Shown: piece by piece, positions 36,757-49,654 of the stretch | How the letters are laid out: each line of letters begins with the position of its first letter | Position numbering within the stretch: the stretch's first letter is position 1 | NCBI GenBank assembly: GCA_964020085.1 | Contig: CAXHUQ010000516.1 | Location: forward strand, 17,607-81,606 | Reading direction: 5' to 3' | Source of the DNA: Micromussa lordhowensis | Lineage: Eukaryota > Cnidaria > Anthozoa > Scleractinia > Lobophylliidae | Length of the DNA: 64,000 nucleotides | Notes under the pieces: generated by a model | The model's database searches: none | The model's input: only the letters and a program-made list of their open reading frames with translations | Told to the model about the DNA's origin: nothing | Made by a program: the position numbers and the translations under genes

Positions 36757-38814
36757 GCCCGTTTGCTAATTAGCCGAACTTTGCGCGCGTCGCAACTTTG
36801 CAAACTAATACCACCAAAGCACTCCCGGGGTCGGTCCGGGTCCAAATGCGAAGTATCGGAGCTGCGCAAAATCTCGCACTATGCTAATCAGCCCGGCAGA
36901 TCCCCAGGCGTGGCCGGCTGGCTGACTAGTTAGCCGAGCTTGACGCGTGTCGCAACTTGGCAAACTAATGGCACCAAAGCACTCCTGGGGTGGGTCCGGG
37001 TCCACATGCAAAGTTTCGGAGCTGCGCAAAATCTCGCACTATGCTAACCAGCCCGTTTGCTAATTAGCCGAACTTTGCGCGCGTCGCAACTTTGCAAACT
37101 AATACCACCAAAGCACTCCCGGGGTCGGTCCGGGTCCAAATGCGAAGTATCGGAGCTGCGCAAAATCTCGCACTATGCTAATCAGCCCGGCAGATCCCCA
37201 GGCGTGGCCGGCTGGCTGACTAGTTAGCCGAGCTTGACGCGTGTCGCAACTTGGCAAACTAATGGCACCAAAGCACTCCTGGGGTGGGTCCGGGTCCACA
37301 TGCAAAGTTTCGGAGCTGCGCGAAATCTCGCACTATGCTAACCAGCCCGTTTGCTAATTAGCCGAACTTTGCGCGCGTCGCAACTTTGCAAACTAATACC
37401 ACCAAAGCACTCCCGGGGTCGGTCCGGGTCCAAATGCAAAGTATCGGAGCTGCGCAAAATCTCGCACTATGCTAATCAGCCCGGCAGATCCCCAGGCGTG
37501 GCCAGCTGGCTGACTAGTTAGCCGAGCTTGACGCGTGTCGCAACTTGGCAAACTAATGGCACCAAAGCACTCCTCGGGTGGGTCCGGGTCCACATGCAAA
37601 GTTTCGGAGCTGCGCGAAATCTCGCACTATGCTAACCAGCCCGTTTGCTAATTAGCCGAACTTTGCGCGCGTCGCAACTTTGCAAACTAATACCACCAAA
37701 GCACACCCGGGGTCGGTCCGGGTCCAAATGCGAAGTATCGGAGCTGCGCAAAATCTCGCACTATGCTAATCAGCCCGGCAGATCCCCAGGCGTGGCCGAC
37801 TGGCTGACTAGTTAGCCGAGCTTGACGCGTGTCGCAACTGGGCAAACTAATGGCACCAAAGCACTCCTGGGGTGGGTCTGGGTCCACATGCAAAGTTTCG
37901 GAGCTGCGCGAAATCTCGCACTATGCTAACCAGCCCGTTTGCTAATTAGCCGAACTTTGCGCGCGTCGCAACTTTGCAAACTAATACCACCAAAGCACTC
38001 CCGGGGTCGGTCCGGGTCCAAATGCGAAGTATCGGAGCTGCGCAAAATCTCGCACTATGCTAATCAGCCCGGCAGATCCCCAGGCGTGGCCGGCTGGCTG
38101 ACTAGTTAGCCGAGCTTGACGCGTGTCGCAACTTGGCAAACTAATGGCACCAAAGCACTCCTGGGGTGGGTCCGGGTCCACATGCAAAGTTTCGGAGCTG
38201 CGCGAAATCTCGCACTATGCTAACCAGCCCGTTTGCTAATTAGCCGAACTTTGCGCGCGTCGCAACTTTGCAAACTAATACCACCAAAGCACTCCCGGGG
38301 TCGGTCCGGGTCCAAATGCAAAGTATCGGAGCTGCGCAAAATCTCGCACTATGCTAATCAGCCCGGCAGATCCCCAGGCGTGGCCGGCTGGCTGACTAGT
38401 TAGCCGAGCTTGACGCGTGTCGCAACTTGGCAAACTAATGGCACCAAAGCACTCCTCGGGTGGGTCCGGGTCCACATGCAAAGTTTCGGAGCTGCGCGAA
38501 ATCTCGCACTATGCTAACCAGCCCGTTTGCTAATTAGCCGAACTTTGCGCGCGTCGCAACTTTGCAAACTAATACCACCAAAGCACTCCCGGGGTCGGTC
38601 CGGGTCCAAATGCGAAGTATCGGAGCTGCGCAAAATCTCGCACTATGCTAATCAGCCCGGCAGATCCCCAGGCGTGGCCGGCTGGCTGACTAGTTAGCCG
38701 AGCTTGACGCGTGTCGCAACTTGGCAAACTAATGGCACCAAAGCACTCCTGGGGTGGGTCCGGGTCCACATGCAAAGTTTCGGAGCTGCGCGAAATCTCG
38801 CACTATGCTAACCA
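36757..38814. repeat. Transition segment between haplotype domains
   Basis: Seven units in the order G, G, 231C, 161A/67A, G, 231C, G. The first unit has 272A-type change at about 37028 (GCGCAAAATC in half B), which makes half B look like half A at that place and lengthens the minus-strand open frame by six codons. No right-domain marker (1C, 86T, 174A) is present yet. Confidence 0.6.
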
Positions 38815-39696
38815 CCCCGTTTGCTAATTAGCCAAACTTTGCGCGCGTCGCAACTTTGCAAACTAATACCACCAAAGCACTCCCGGGGTCGGTCCGGGTC
38901 CAAATGCAAAGTATCGGAGCTGCGCAAAATCTCGCACTATGCTAATCAGCCCGGCAGATCCCCAGGCGTGGCCGGCTGGCTGACTAGTTAGCCGAGCTTG
39001 ACGCGTGTCGCAACTTGGCAAACTAATGGCACCAAAGCACTCCTCGGGTGGGTCCGGGTCCACATGCAAAGTTTCGGAGCTGCGCGAAATCTCGCACTAT
39101 GCTAACCAGCCCGTTTGCTAATTAGCCGAACTTTGCGCGCGTCGCAACTTTGCAAACTAATACCACCAAAGCACTCCCGGGGTCGGTCCGGGTTCAAATG
39201 CGAAGTATCGGAGCTGCGCAAAATCTCGCACTATGCTAATCAGCCCGGCAGATCCCCAGGCGTGGCCGGCTGGCTGACTAGTTAGCCGAGCTTGACGCGT
39301 GTCGCAACTTGGCAAACTAATGGCACCAAAGCACTCCTGGGGTGGGTCCGGGTCCACATGCAAAGTTTCGGAGCTGCGCGAAATCTCGCACTATGCTAAC
39401 CAGCCCGTTTGCTAATTAGCCGAACTTTGCGCGCGTCGCAACTTTGCAAACTAATACCACCAAAGCACTCCCGGGGTCGGTCCGGGTCCAAATGCGAAGT
39501 ATCGGAGCTGCGCAAAATCTCGCACTATGCTAATCAGCCCGGCAGATCCCCAGGCGTGGCCGGCTGGCTGACTAGATAGCCGAGCTTGACGCGTGTCGCA
39601 ACTTGGCAAACTAATGGCACCAAAGCACTCCTGGGGTGGGTCCGGGTCCACATGCAAAGTTTCGGAGCTGCGCGAAATCTCGCACTATGCTAACCA

Positions 39697-41754
39697 GCCC
39701 GTTTGCTAATTAGCCGAACTTTGCGCGCGTCGCAACTTTGCAAACTAATACCACCAAAGCACTCCCGGGGTCGGTCCGGGTCCAAATGCGAAGTATCGGA
39801 GCTGCGCAAAATCTCGCACTATGCTAATCAGCCCGGCAGATCCCCAGGCGTGGCCGGCTGGCTGACTAGTTAGCCGAGCTTGACGCGTGTCGCAACTTGG
39901 CAAACTAATGGCACCAAAGCACTCCTGGGGTGGGTCCGGGTCCACATGCAAACTTTCGGAGCTGCGCGAAATCTCGCACTATGCTAACCAGCCCGTTTGC
40001 TAATTAGCCGAACTTTGCGCGCGTCGGAACTTTGCAAACTAATACCACCAAAGCACTCCCGGGGTCGGTCCGGGTCCAAATGCAAAGTATCGGAGCTGCG
40101 CAAAATCTCGCACTATGCTAATCAGCCCGGCAGATCCCCAGGCGTGGCCGACTGGCTGACTAGTTAGCCGAGCTTGACGCGTGTCGCAACTTGGCAAACT
40201 AATGGCACCAAAGCACTCCTGGGGTGGGTCCGGGTCCACATGCAAAGTTTCGGAGCTGCGCGAAATCTCGCACTATGCTAACCACCCCGTTTGCTAATTA
40301 GCCAAACTTTGCGCGCGTCGCAACTTTGCAAACTAATACCACCAAAGCACTCCCGGGGTCGGTCCGGGTCCAAATGCAAAGTATCGGAGCTGCGCAAAAT
40401 CTCGCACTATGCTAATCAGCCCGGCAGATCCCCAGGCGTGGCCGGCTGGCTGACTAGTTAGCCGAGCTTGACGCGTGTCGCAACTTGGCAAACTAATGGC
40501 ACCAAAGCACTCCTCGGGTGGGTCCGGGTCCACATGCAAAGTTTCGGAGCTGCGCGAAATCTCGCACTATGCTAACCAGCCCGTTTGCTAATTAGCCGAA
40601 CTTTGCGCGCGTCGCAACTTTGCAAACTAATACCACCAAAGCACTCCCGGGGTCGGTCCGGGTTCAAATGCGAAGTATCGGAGCTGCGCAAAATCTCGCA
40701 CTATGCTAATCAGCCCGGCAGATCCCCAGGCGTGGCCGGCTGGCTGACTAGTTAGCCGAGCTTGACGCGTGTCGCAACTTGGCAAACTAATGGCACCAAA
40801 GCACTCCTGGGGTGGGTCCGGGTCCACATGCAAAGTTTCGGAGCTGCGCGAAATCTCGCACTATGCTAACCAGCCCGTTTGCTAATTAGCCGAACTTTGC
40901 GCGCGTCGCAACTTTGCAAACTAATACCACCAAAGCACTCCCGGGGTCGGTCCGGGTCCAAATGCGAAGTATCGGAGCTGCGCAAAATCTCGCACTATGC
41001 TAATCAGCCCGGCAGATCCCCAGGCGTGGCCGGCTGGCTGACTAGATAGCCGAGCTTGACGCGTGTCGCAACTTGGCAAACTAATGGCACCAAAGCACTC
41101 CTGGGGTGGGTCCGGGTCCACATGCAAAGTTTCGGAGCTGCGCGAAATCTCGCACTATGCTAACCAGCCCGTTTGCTAATTAGCCGAACTTTGCGCGCGT
41201 CGCAACTTTGCAAACTAATACCACCAAAGCACTCCCGGGGTCGGTCCGGGTCCAAATGCGAAGTATCGGAGCTGCGCAAAATCTCGCACTATGCTAATCA
41301 GCCCGGCAGATCCCCAGGCGTGGCCGGCTGGCTGACTAGTTAGCCGAGCTTGACGCGTGTCGCAACTTGGCAAACTAATGGCACCAAAGCACTCCTGGGG
41401 TGGGTCCGGGTCCACATGCAAAGTTTCGGAGCTGCGCGAAATCTCGCACTATGCTAACCAGCCCGTTTGCTAATTAGCCGAACTTTGCGCGCGTCGCAAC
41501 TTTGCAAACTAATACCACCAAAGCACTCCCGGGGTCGGTCCGGGTCCAAATGCAAAGTATCGGAGCTGCGCAAAATCTCGCACTATGCTAATCAGCCCGG
41601 CAGATCCCCAGGCGTGGCCGGCTGGCTGACTAGTTAGCCGAGCTTGACGCGTGTCGCAACTTGGCAAACTAATGGCACCAAAGCACTCCTCGGGTGGGTC
41701 CGGGTCCACATGCAAAGTTTCGGAGCTGCGCGAAATCTCGCACTATGCTAACCA
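39697..41754. repeat. Copy a of the 257C/37G run
   Basis: Seven units in order: 257C; 37G with 94A and 161A; 1C/20A with 231C; 86T; 174A; G-type; 231C. The rare 257C (at 39953) followed by 37G in the next unit is found only here, at 47053 and at 60901. In this copy the 257C unit lacks 161A and 19G, so it has a different left part from the other two. Confidence 0.75.
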
Positions 41755-44700
41755 GCCCGTTTGCTAATTAGCCGAACTTTGCGCGCGTCGCAACTTTGCA
41801 AACTAATACCACCAAAGCACTCCCGGGGTCGGTCCGGGTCCAAATGCGAAGTATCGGAGCTGCGCAAAATCTCGCACTATGCTAATCAGCCCGGCAGATC
41901 CCCAGGCGTGGCCGGCTGGCTGACTAGTTAGCCGAGCTTGACGCGTGTCGCAACTTGGCAAACTAATGGCACCAAAGCACTCCTGGGGTGGGTCCGGGTC
42001 CACATGCAAAGTTTCGGAGCTGCGCGAAATCTCGCACTATGCTAACCAGCCCGTTTGCTAATTAGCCGAACTTTGCGCGCGTCGCAACTTTGCAAACTAA
42101 TACCACCAAAGCACTCCCGGGGTCGGTCCGGGTCCAAATGCGAAGTATCGGAGCTGCGCAAAATCTCGCACTATGCTAATCAGCCCGGCAGATCCCCAGG
42201 CGTGGCCGGCTGGCTGACTAGTTAGCCGAGCTTGACGCGTGTCGCAACTTGGCAAACTAATGGCACCAAAGCACTCCTGGGGTGGGTCCGGGTCCACATG
42301 CAAAGTTTCGGAGCTGCGCGAAATCTCGCACTATGCTAACCAGCCCGTTTGCTAATTAGCCGAACTTTGCGCGCGTCGCAACTTTGCAAACTAATACCAC
42401 CAAAGCACTCCCGGGGTCGGTCCGGGTCCAAATGCAAAGTATCGGAGCTGCGCAAAATCTCGCACTATGCTAATCAGCCCGGCAGATCCCCAGGCGTGGC
42501 CGGCTGGCTGACTAGTTAGCCGAGCTTGACGCGTGTCGCAACTTGGCAAACTAATGGCACCAAAGCACTCCTCGGGTGGGTCCGGGTCCACATGCAAAGT
42601 TTCGGAGCTGCGCGAAATCTCGCACTATGCTAACCAGCCCGTTTGCTAATTAGCCGAACTTTGCGCGCGTCGCAACTTTGCAAACTAATACCACCAAAGC
42701 ACTCCCGGGGTCGGTCCGGGTCCAAATGCAAAGTATCGGAGCTGCGCAAAATCTCGCACTATGCTAATCAGCCCGGCAGATCCCCAGGCGTGGCCGACTG
42801 GCTGACTAGTTAGCCGAGCTTGACGCGTGTCGCAACTTGGCAAACTAATGGCACCAAAGCACTCCTGGGGTGGGTCCGGGTCCACATGCAAAGTTTCGGA
42901 GCTGCGCGAAATCTCGCACTATGCTAACCACCCCGTTTGCTAATTAGCCAAACTTTGCGCGCGTCGCAACTTTGCAAACTAATACCACCAAAGCACTCCC
43001 GGGGTCGGTCCGGGTCCAAATGCAAAGTATCGGAGCTGCGCAAAATCTCGCACTATGCTAATCAGCCCGGCAGATCCCCAGGCGTGGCCGGCTGGCTGAC
43101 TAGTTAGCCGAGCTTGACGCGTGTCGCAACTTGGCAAACTAATGGCACCAAAGCACTCCTCGGGTGGGTCCGGGTCCACATGCAAAGTTTCGGAGCTGCG
43201 CGAAATCTCGCACTATGCTAACCAGCCCGTTTGCTAATTAGCCGAACTTTGCGCGCGTCGCAACTTTGCAAACTAATACCACCAAAGCACTCCCGGGGTC
43301 GGTCCGGGTCCAAATGCAAAGTATCGGAGCTGCGCAAAATCTCGCACTATGCTAATCAGCCCGGCAGATCCCCAGGCGTGGCCGGCTGGCTGACTAGTTA
43401 GCCGAGCTTGACGCGTGTCGCAACTTGGCAAACTAATGGCACCAAAGCACTCCTCGGGTGGGTCCGGGTCCACATGCAAAGTTTCGGAGCTGCGCGAAAT
43501 CTCGCACTATGCTAACCAGCCCGTTTGCTAATTAGCCGAACTTTGCGCGCGTCGCAACTTTGCAAACTAATACCACCAAAGCACTCCCGGGGTCGGTCCG
43601 GGTTCAAATGCGAAGTATCGGAGCTGCGCAAAATCTCGCACTATGCTAATCAGCCCGGCAGATCCCCAGGCGTGGCCGGCTGGCTGACTAGTTAGCCGAG
43701 CTTGACGCGTGTCGCAACTTGGCAAACTAATGGCACCAAAGCACTCCTGGGGTGGGTCCGGGTCCACATGCAAAGTTTCGGAGCTGCGCGAAATCTCGCA
43801 CTATGCTAACCAGCCCGTTTGCTAATTAGCCGAACTTTGCGCGCGTCGCAACTTTGCAAACTAATACCACCAAAGCACTCCCGGGGTCGGTCCGGGTCCA
43901 AATGCGAAGTATCGGAGCTGCGCAAAATCTTGCACTATGCTAATCAGCCCGGCAGATCCCCAGGCGTGGCCGGCTGGCTGACTAGATAGCCGAGCTTGAC
44001 GCGTGTCGCAACTTGGCAAACTAATGGCACCAAAGCACTCCTGGGGTGGGTCCGGGTCCACATGCAAAGTTTCGGAGCTGCGCGAAATCTCGCACTATGC
44101 TAACCAGCCCGTTTGCTAATTAGCCGAACTTTGCGCGCGTCGCAACTTTGCAAACTAATACCACCAAAGCACTCCCGGGGTCGGTCCGGGTCCAAATGCG
44201 AAGTATCGGAGCTGCGCAAAATCTCGCACTATGCTAATCAGCCCGGCAGATCCCCAGGCGTGGCCGGCTGGCTGACTAGTTAGCCGAGCTTGACGCGTGT
44301 CGCAACTTGGCAAACTAATGGCACCAAAGCACTCCTGGGGTGGGTCCGGGTCCACATGCAAAGTTTCGGAGCTGCGCGAAATCTCGCACTATGCTAACCA
44401 GCCCGTTTGCTAATTAGCCGAACTTTGCGCGCGTCGCAACTTTGCAAACTAATACCACCAAAGCACTCCCGGGGTCGGTCCGGGTCCAAATGCAAAGTAT
44501 CGGAGCTGCGCAAAATCTCGCACTATGCTAATCAGCCCGGCAGATCCCCAGGCGTGGCCGGCTGGCTGACTAGTTAGCCGAGCTTGACGCGTGTCGCAAC
44601 TTGGCAAACTAATGGCACCAAAGCACTCCTCGGGTGGGTCCGGGTCCACATGCAAAGTTTCGGAGCTGCGCGAAATCTCGCACTATGCTAACCAGCCCGT

Positions 44701-46101
44701 TTGCTAATTAGCCGAACTTTGCGCGCGTCGCAACTTTGCAAACTAATACCACCAAAGCACTCCCGGGGTCGGTCCGGGTCCAAATGCGAAGTATCGGAGC
44801 TGCGCAAAATCTCGCACTATGCTAATCAGCCCGGCAGATCCCCAGGCGTGGCCGGCTGGCTGACTAGATAGCCGAGCTTGACGCGTGTCGCAACTTGGCA
44901 AACTAATGGCACCAAAGCACTCCTGGGGTGGGTCCGGGTCCACATGCAAAGTTTCGGAGCTGCGCGAAATCTCGCACTATGCTAACCAGCCCGTTTGCTA
45001 ATTAGCCGAACTTTGCGCGCGTCGCAACTTTGCAAACTAATACCACCAAAGCACTCCCGGGGTCGGTCCGGGTCCAAATGCGAAGTATCGGAGCTGCGCA
45101 AAATCTCGCACTATGCTAATCAGCCCGGCAGATCCCCAGGCGTGGCCGGCTGGCTGACTAGTTAGCCGAGCTTGACGCGTGTCGCAACTTGGCAAACTAA
45201 TGGCACCAAAGCACTCCTGGGGTGGGTCCGGGTCCACATGCAAAGTTTCGGAGCTGCGCGAAATCTCGCACTATGCTAACCAGCCCGTTTGCTAATTAGC
45301 CGAACTTTGCGCGCGTCGCAACTTTGCAAACTAATACCACCAAAGCACTCCCGGGGTCGGTCCGGGTCCAAATGCAAAGTATCGGAGCTGCGCAAAATCT
45401 CGCACTATGCTAATCAGCCCGGCAGATCCCCAGGCGTGGCCGGCTGGCTGACTAGTTAGCCGAGCTTGACGCGTGTCGCAACTTGGCAAACTAATGGCAC
45501 CAAAGCACTCCTCGGGTGGGTCCGGGTCCACATGCAAAGTTTCGGAGCTGCGCGAAATCTCGCACTATGCTAACCAGCCCGTTTGCTAATTAGCCGAACT
45601 TTGCGCGCGTCGCAACTTTGCAAACTAATACCACCAAAGCACTCCCGGGGTCGGTCCGGGTCCAAATGCAAAGTATCGGAGCTGCGCAAAATCTCGCACT
45701 ATGCTAATCAGCCCGGCAGATCCCCAGGCGTGGCCGACTGGCTGACTAGTTAGCCGAGCTTGACGCGTGTCGCAACTTGGCAAACTAATGGCACCAAAGC
45801 ACTCCTGGGGTGGGTCCGGGTCCACATGCAAAGTTTCGGAGCTGCGCGAAATCTCGCACTATGCTAACCACCCCGTTTGCTAATTAGCCAAACTTTGCGC
45901 GCGTCGCAACTTTGCAAACTAATACCACCAAAGCACTCCCGGGGTCGGTCCGGGTCCAAATGCAAAGTATCGGAGCTGCGCAAAATCTCGCACTATGCTA
46001 ATCAGCCCGGCAGATCCCCAGGCGTGGCCGGCTGGCTGACTAGTTAGCCGAGCTTGACGCGTGTCGCAACTTGGCAAACTAATGGCACCAAAGCACTCCT
46101 C

Positions 46102-46120
46102 GGGTGGGTCCGGGTCCGGG
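46102..46120 (+). other. G-quadruplex motif (2 of 7)
   Basis: Same motif, made by the third GGGTCC copy in a 231C unit that begins with 1C and 20A. The next unit carries 86T and 247A, as at five other hexamer units. Confidence 0.7.
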
Positions 46121-47052
46121 TCCACATGCAAAGTTTCGGAGCTGCGCGAAATCTCGCACTATGCTAACCAGCCCGTTTGCTAATTAGCCGAACTTTGCGC
46201 GCGTCGCAACTTTGCAAACTAATACCACCAAAGCACTCCCGGGGTCGGTCCGGGTTCAAATGCGAAGTATCGGAGCTGCGCAAAATCTCGCACTATGCTA
46301 ATCAGCCCGGCAGATCCCCAGGCGTGGCCGGCTGGCTGACTAGTTAGCCGAGCTTGACGCGTGTCGCAACTTGGCAAACTAATGGCACCAAAGCACTCCT
46401 GGGGTGGGTCCGGGTCAACATGCAAAGTTTCGGAGCTGCGCGAAATCTCGCACTATGCTAACCAGCCCGTTTGCTAATTAGCCGAACTTTGCGCGCGTCG
46501 CAACTTTGCAAACTAATACCACCAAAGCACTCCCGGGGTCGGTCCGGGTCCAAATGCGAAGTATCGGAGCTGCGCAAAATCTCGCACTATGCTAATCAGC
46601 CCGGCAGATCCCCAGGCGTGGCCGGCTGGCTGACTAGTTAGCCGAGCTTGACGCGTGTCGCAACTTGGCAAACTAATGGCACCAAAGCACTCCTGGGGTG
46701 GGTCCGGGTCCACATGCAAAGTTTCGGAGCTGCGCGAAATCTCGCACTATGCTAACCAGCCCGTTTGCTAATTAGCCGAACTTTGCGCGCGTCGCAACTT
46801 TGCAAACTAATACCACCAAAGCACTCCCGGGGTCGGTCCGGGTCCAAATGCAAAGTATCGGAGCTGCGCAAAATCTCGCACTATGCTAATCAGCCCGGCA
46901 GATCCCCAGGCGTGGCCGGCTGGCTGACTAGTTAGCCGAGCTTGACGCGTGTCGCAACTTGGCAAACTAATGGCACCAAAGCACTCCTGGGGTGGGTCCG
47001 GGTCCACATGCAAAGTTTCGGAGCTGCGCGAAATCTCGCACTATGCTAACCA

Positions 47053-49404
47053 GCCCGTTTGCTAATTAGCGGAACTTTGCGCGCGTCGCAACTTTGCAAA
47101 CTAATACCACCAAAGCACTCCCGGGGTCGGTCCGGGTCCAAATGCAAAGTATCGGAGCTGCGCAAAATCTCGCACTATGCTAATCAGCCCGGCAGATCCC
47201 CAGGCGTGGCCGACTGGCTGACTAGTTAGCCGAGCTTGACGCGTGTCGCAACTTGGCAAACTAATGGCACCAAAGCACTCCTGGGGTGGGTCCGGGTCCA
47301 CATGCAAACTTTCGGAGCTGCGCGAAATCTCGCACTATGCTAACCAGCCCGTTTGCTAATTAGCCGAACTTTGCGCGCGTCGGAACTTTGCAAACTAATA
47401 CCACCAAAGCACTCCCGGGGTCGGTCCGGGTCCAAATGCAAAGTATCGGAGCTGCGCAAAATCTCGCACTATGCTAATCAGCCCGGCAGATCCCCAGGCG
47501 TGGCCGACTGGCTGACTAGTTAGCCGAGCTTGACGCGTGTCGCAACTTGGCAAACTAATGGCACCAAAGCACTCCTGGGGTGGGTCCGGGTCCACATGCA
47601 AAGTTTCGGAGCTGCGCGAAATCTCGCACTATGCTAACCACCCCGTTTGCTAATTAGCCAAACTTTGCGCGCGTCGCAACTTTGCAAACTAATACCACCA
47701 AAGCACTCCCGGGGTCGGTCCGGGTCCAAATGCAAAGTATCGGAGCTGCGCAAAATCTCGCACTATGCTAATCAGCCCGGCAGATCCCCAGGCGTGGCCG
47801 GCTGGCTGACTAGTTAGCCGAGCTTGACGCGTGTCGCAACTTGGCAAACTAATGGCACCAAAGCACTCCTCGGGTGGGTCCGGGTCCACATGCAAAGTTT
47901 CGGAGCTGCGCGAAATCTCGCACTATGCTAACCAGCCCGTTTGCTAATTAGCCGAACTTTGCGCGCGTCGCAACTTTGCAAACTAATACCACCAAAGCAC
48001 TCCCGGGGTCGGTCCGGGTTCAAATGCGAAGTATCGGAGCTGCGCAAAATCTCGCACTATGCTAATCAGCCCGGCAGATCCCCAGGCGTGGCCGGCTGGC
48101 TGACTAGTTAGCCGAGCTTGACGCGTGTCGCAACTTGGCAAACTAATGGCACCAAAGCACTCCTGGGGTGGGTCCGGGTCCACATGCAAAGTTTCGGAGC
48201 TGCGCGAAATCTCGCACTATGCTAACCAGCCCGTTTGCTAATTAGCCGAACTTTGCGCGCGTCGCAACTTTGCAAACTAATACCACCAAAGCACTCCCGG
48301 GGTCGGTCCGGGTCCAAATGCGAAGTATCGGAGCTGCGCAAAATCTCGCACTATGCTAATCAGCCCGGCAGATCCCCAGGCGTGGCCGGCTGGCTGACTA
48401 GATAGCCGAGCTTGACGCGTGTCGCAACTTGGCAAACTAATGGCACCAAAGCACTCCTGGGGTGGGTCCGGGTCCACATGCAAAGTTTCGGAGCTGCGCG
48501 AAATCTCGCACTATGCTAACCAGCCCGTTTGCTAATTAGCCGAACTTTGCGCGCGTCGCAACTTTGCAAACTAATACCACCAAAGCACTCCCGGGGTCGG
48601 TCCGGGTCCAAATGCGAAGTATCGGAGCTGCGCAAAATCTCGCACTATGGTAATCAGCCCGGCAGATCCCCAGGCGTGGCCGGCTGGCTGACTAGTTAGC
48701 CGAGCTTGACGCGTGTCGCAACTTGGCAAACTAATGGCACCAAAGCACTCCTGGGGTGGGTCCGGGTCCACATGCAAAGTTTCGGAGCTGCGCGAAATCT
48801 CGCACTATGCTAACCAGCCCGTTTGCTAATTAGCCGAACTTTGCGCGCGTCGCAACTTTGCAAACTAATACCACCAAAGCACTCCCGGGGTCGGTCCGGG
48901 TCCAAATGCAAAGTATCGGAGCTGCGCAAAATCTCGCACTATGCTAATCAGCCCGGCAGATCCCCAGGCGTGGCCGGCTGGCTGACTAGTTAGCCGAGCT
49001 TGACGCGTGTCGCAACTTGGCAAACTAATGGCACCAAAGCACTCCTCGGGTGGGTCCGGGTCCACATGCAAAGTTTCGGAGCTGCGCGAAATCTCGCACT
49101 ATGCTAACCAGCCCGTTTGCTAATTAGCCGAACTTTGCGCGCGTCGCAACTTTGCAAACTAATACCACCAAAGCACTCCCGGGGTCGGTCCGGGTCCAAA
49201 TGCAAAGTATCGGAGCTGCGCAAAATCTCGCACTATGCTAATCAGCCCGGCAGATCCCCAGGCGTGGCCGACTGGCTGACTAGTTAGCCGAGCTTGACGC
49301 GTGTCGCAACTTGGCAAACTAATGGCACCAAAGCACTCCTGGGGTGGGTCCGGGTCCACATGCAAAGTTTCGGAGCTGCGCGAAATCTCGCACTATGCTA
49401 ACCA
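47053..49404. repeat. Copy b of the 257C/37G run
   Basis: Eight units start with 19G (47071), 161A and 257C (47309), then 37G/161A, 1C/20A/231C, 86T, 174A, G-type, 231C and 161A/94A. All the rare bases recur exactly 13848 bp further right. The G-type unit starting 48523 has a private change at about 48650 (CTATGGTAAT). Confidence 0.8.
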
Positions 49405-49635
49405 CCCCGTTTGCTAATTAGCCAAACTTTGCGCGCGTCGCAACTTTGCAAACTAATACCACCAAAGCACTCCCGGGGTCGGTCCGGGTCCAAATGCAAA
49501 GTATCGGAGCTGCGCAAAATCTCGCACTATGCTAATCAGCCCGGCAGATCCCCAGGCGTGGCCGGCTGGCTGACTAGTTAGCCGAGCTTGACGCGTGTCG
49601 CAACTTGGCAAACTAATGGCACCAAAGCACTCCTC

Positions 49636-49654
49636 GGGTGGGTCCGGGTCCGGG
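49636..49654 (+). other. G-quadruplex motif (3 of 7)
   Basis: Same motif, in the first unit of the left 3246-bp duplication copy. Confidence 0.7.

Noticed and set aside
36805..37029. Longer 74-codon version of the same frame
   Set aside because: A single base change at 37028 makes an upstream TTG. It is the same spurious frame extended by six codons.
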